In this document: piece after piece, positions 61,806 to 64,000 of the stretch
Position numbering within the stretch: the first letter of the stretch is position 1
Layout of the letters: each line of letters opens with the position of its first letter
Source: Undaria pinnatifida
Taxonomy: Eukaryota > Sar > Phaeophyceae > Laminariales > Alariaceae
Direction of reading: 5' to 3'
Length of the DNA stretch: 64,000 bases
Assembly: GCA_012845835.1 (NCBI GenBank)
Contig: JABAKD010000007.1
Coordinates: forward strand, 2,015,016 to 2,079,015
Notes under the pieces: model-generated
What the model saw: the letters and a program-made list of their open reading frames with translations, nothing else
Told to the model about the DNA's origin: nothing
The model's database searches: none
Position numbers and translations under genes: made by a program

Positions 61806-64000
61806 TGCACTCAAGCCAAGCGTACACAACAGCAGCACCAATAATGACCGCTGATGCCCTCCCTTGTCAGGGAATCTTCTAGCCCAGATCATGCGACCCG
61901 ATATGTTTGTGTGAGAGGCATTAAGATAATGTCCGCTGTCGTCCCATTAAACAATCGCGTTGAACGATGGGCTCTATCCACATCCTGTCTGACAACTGCT
62001 ATTTTTTAAGCGTTCAAAGCATGCCAAGGCGACAAGCCACATATACCTATGAACTGCCCCTTCCACAACCGCTGGTACGCCACCAGGTTCGATCCCTGGT
62101 ATTACCACGGTGTCACCCGTACACGGCGGCCATGGGTTTGAGCAGGCGACCACGGAATTTGGCTTTGGGCGGTTACACCAGTGTAAATGTGCAGTACCAG
62201 CTAGGATTCCAAACGTTCTTGTGTCAAGACAATTGCAACAACCAAATTGTTTTTAAGGGGAAATATTTTATTGGAGGGGGGCATGGGGAAAGCTACCGCT
62301 GATTCAATATCAGAGCAGCGAGTCAAGGTCAGTTATACTGGGTAGGATATTCTTGTAGCATGAAAAACGGGATGGGTTTGAAACTAGGTCAGTCCTTACA
62401 TATATCCCGTCTGATAACTTAAGGGTACGGTGTACCGTTAGGAGCCAATTCTCACAAAATCAATTAGCTGCGTTTGTACGCGAACGCCGGCGAGAATTGG
62501 TTCTTGTCCTCCGCCTCACAGTGAGCTACTGTGTCCTCCCCGCCAGCTGTTGCGATGGTGCGTGCAGCTCCGTTTCCAGCTAGGAGAGGGGATTGCCTCG
62601 ACAAGGAAGATACAACGAAGACAAACGAGGATACGATAGAGTTGACGGGGCCGGGTTGTGATGGGCTTTAGCTCTGCAGTGAGAAAGGATACGGAAACGA
62701 CTAGACACGAATGGGGCGGAAGGCTGAAGCTGGGGGTGGCAACACGTACAATTGTTAGGACGAATAAGCGAGAAAATTCGATAGCAAGAGCATATGACAA
62801 CGGAACAACCCCAAAACAAAAGAAAAGAGGGTGGGAAGAGACATAAAACGCGCGATTTCATGGCCAGTCTGCAAAAAGGAGCGAAATATATATCACAAGG
62901 ACACGCCGATAGCGGGCTTTGCACTGTATGTGTCTTGAAAAAGAAACGAAAAAACGCACGACAAACAATATGAGCCGCAGAAGTTAGCTGGCCTTTTTTG
63001 GGGGGCAAAGGTCTTGAAATTAGCACGCAATTCAAGAACTGGTTGGCAAATAGTTGAGATATGATCACGGGGTTCTCATGGTTTTCATTGTGAAATCGAC
63101 TAAATAAATATGACAGACGATGCGAAGAGTGAGGGGTGGACTCAAACTAAACAAGAACAAAACGCTCACAATGTCAAGATTGCAAGAAACTACAAATAAA
63201 ACAAGAGGTAAACGCACGGACGGCCGCTCAAAAACAACCAAAAAAGTCAACCCCAACATCGACAGAACAGCGAAATACGCAGACACTACACAAAATCTAT
63301 GACATGATGCACACACGCATGCGCAACACGCACGCTGAAACTTGAAAGAAGGCGACGGCGACAAAATCGACAAACACAACACGCTTACTGTTACAGCGGC
63401 GTGGTGCTCTATGGCAGCTATCCAGAACGGTCTTACCTTGATGTAGCCGAACGATCGTACGTAGAGCCATCAGTCCGTGAATGAATGCATATCGATTTTT
63501 CCAATTTTTTGAGGCTATGGCATTCCGTGCGTATGTACCCCTGGGAGCCGTCCCATGGATAAACAAACAACAACAGGGGTAAACTATTTGAAGGAATAAA
63601 CAGCAGATATATGTAGGAAATAGAGGGCAGTAGTGCAGCTGTTTTTGCCCGTGTACAAAAACGTCCGTGTTTTTCCTTCTGAGGCGGGATGAGCTTTGAC
63701 ACTGAGAGTATATACCGAAGAAAGTCATCCTCGTAGTAACTAAATGGGGTTTGCAAGTTTACAAGACTGGTGCCGTAACACAAAAGAACCGAAAGTTTCA
63801 CAACTGGACCAGTAACTGTGTTCAAAGTACTAACTCGTCCCTTTTGTGTGCTCGAAAAACAAGGCGTTGAGGGCTTCGACGTCAAACACACGATTGGCAG
63901 CCCTTTTGGGTCCCATGTACACAACTACTGTATACGAGCTGGAGTTGCTCTAACTTCTGTACTAGAGGGAAATACGGAGGATACATACACAAGAAACTCC
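61806..64000. other. Unassigned sequence to window end
   Basis: Open frames to about 160 codons on both strands (62580-63068 minus, 63433-63924 minus) show no domain that I recognise and no splice-linked neighbour. A perfect T-arm-like ccaggttcgatccctgg at 62082-62098 has no tRNA body around it. Confidence 0.5.

Noticed and set aside
62040-62110. tRNA gene around a perfect T-arm-like ccaggttcgatccctgg
   Set aside because: No acceptor, D or anticodon arm can be built upstream, and the 7 bases after the arm have no partner.

Overview
The window looks like nuclear DNA from an intron-rich, flagellated eukaryote. Its backbone is the 3' half of one large axonemal dynein heavy-chain gene on the + strand, from 205 to the stop at 38902-38904. 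I assembled 46 exons whose splice phases all agree. Together they give 6,189 coding bases and 2,062 residues running from AAA3 to the C-terminus. The closest family by motif is the outer-arm beta type (animal DNAH9/11/17, Chlamydomonas ODA4). Exons average about 135 bp and introns about 720 bp. That architecture, with a chromodomain-bearing Ty3/gypsy element and abundant minisatellites, would suit a brown alga or another stramenopile. This assignment is an inference, not a proof.

Dynein layout: AAA3 (exons 1-4), AAA4 (5-10), stalk coiled coil 1 (11-13), microtubule-binding tip (14-15), stalk coiled coil 2 (16-18), AAA5 and strut (18-27), an acidic insert (28), AAA6 (29-38) and the C-terminal domain (39-46). 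The 5' half of the gene lies upstream of the window. Of 45 introns, 44 are GT-AG and one (donor at 27722) is GC-AG.

The most unusual signal lies in the introns. Many are built from short local tandem duplications, and at least six of these cross an exon-intron junction, leaving a second copy of an exon edge in the intron. Two copies keep a usable splice site, stay open and are a multiple of three long: a 21-codon upstream extension of exon 33 and a 46-codon downstream extension of exon 41. Others are dead because the AG or GT is lost, a stop is present, or the frame is shifted.

From 38905 to 42217 I recognise no gene. From 42218 to 50301 lies a minus-strand Ty3/gypsy chromovirus-like retrotransposon with about 328-bp LTRs, broken by frameshifts, preceded by a tandem array of three extra LTR plus internal-end units. 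Related LTR copies lie in two dynein introns (35041, 37546) and at 56428, 58160 and 59322. Their ends carry two nested hairpins whose outermost base pair covaries between copies. A tRNA-derived SINE-like element sits at about 37024-37376.

From 50302 to 64000 the DNA is repeat-dominated. It holds a degenerate glutamine-rich, gag-like reading region with a CCCH zinc-finger motif (51010-52480), a roughly 165-bp tandem repeat (53160-54190), a palindrome-rich GGGTA/TACCC array (54870-55415) and a dispersed minisatellite of about 37 bp interrupted by LTR copies. The last 3.5 kb hold nothing I can name beyond one more patch of that minisatellite.
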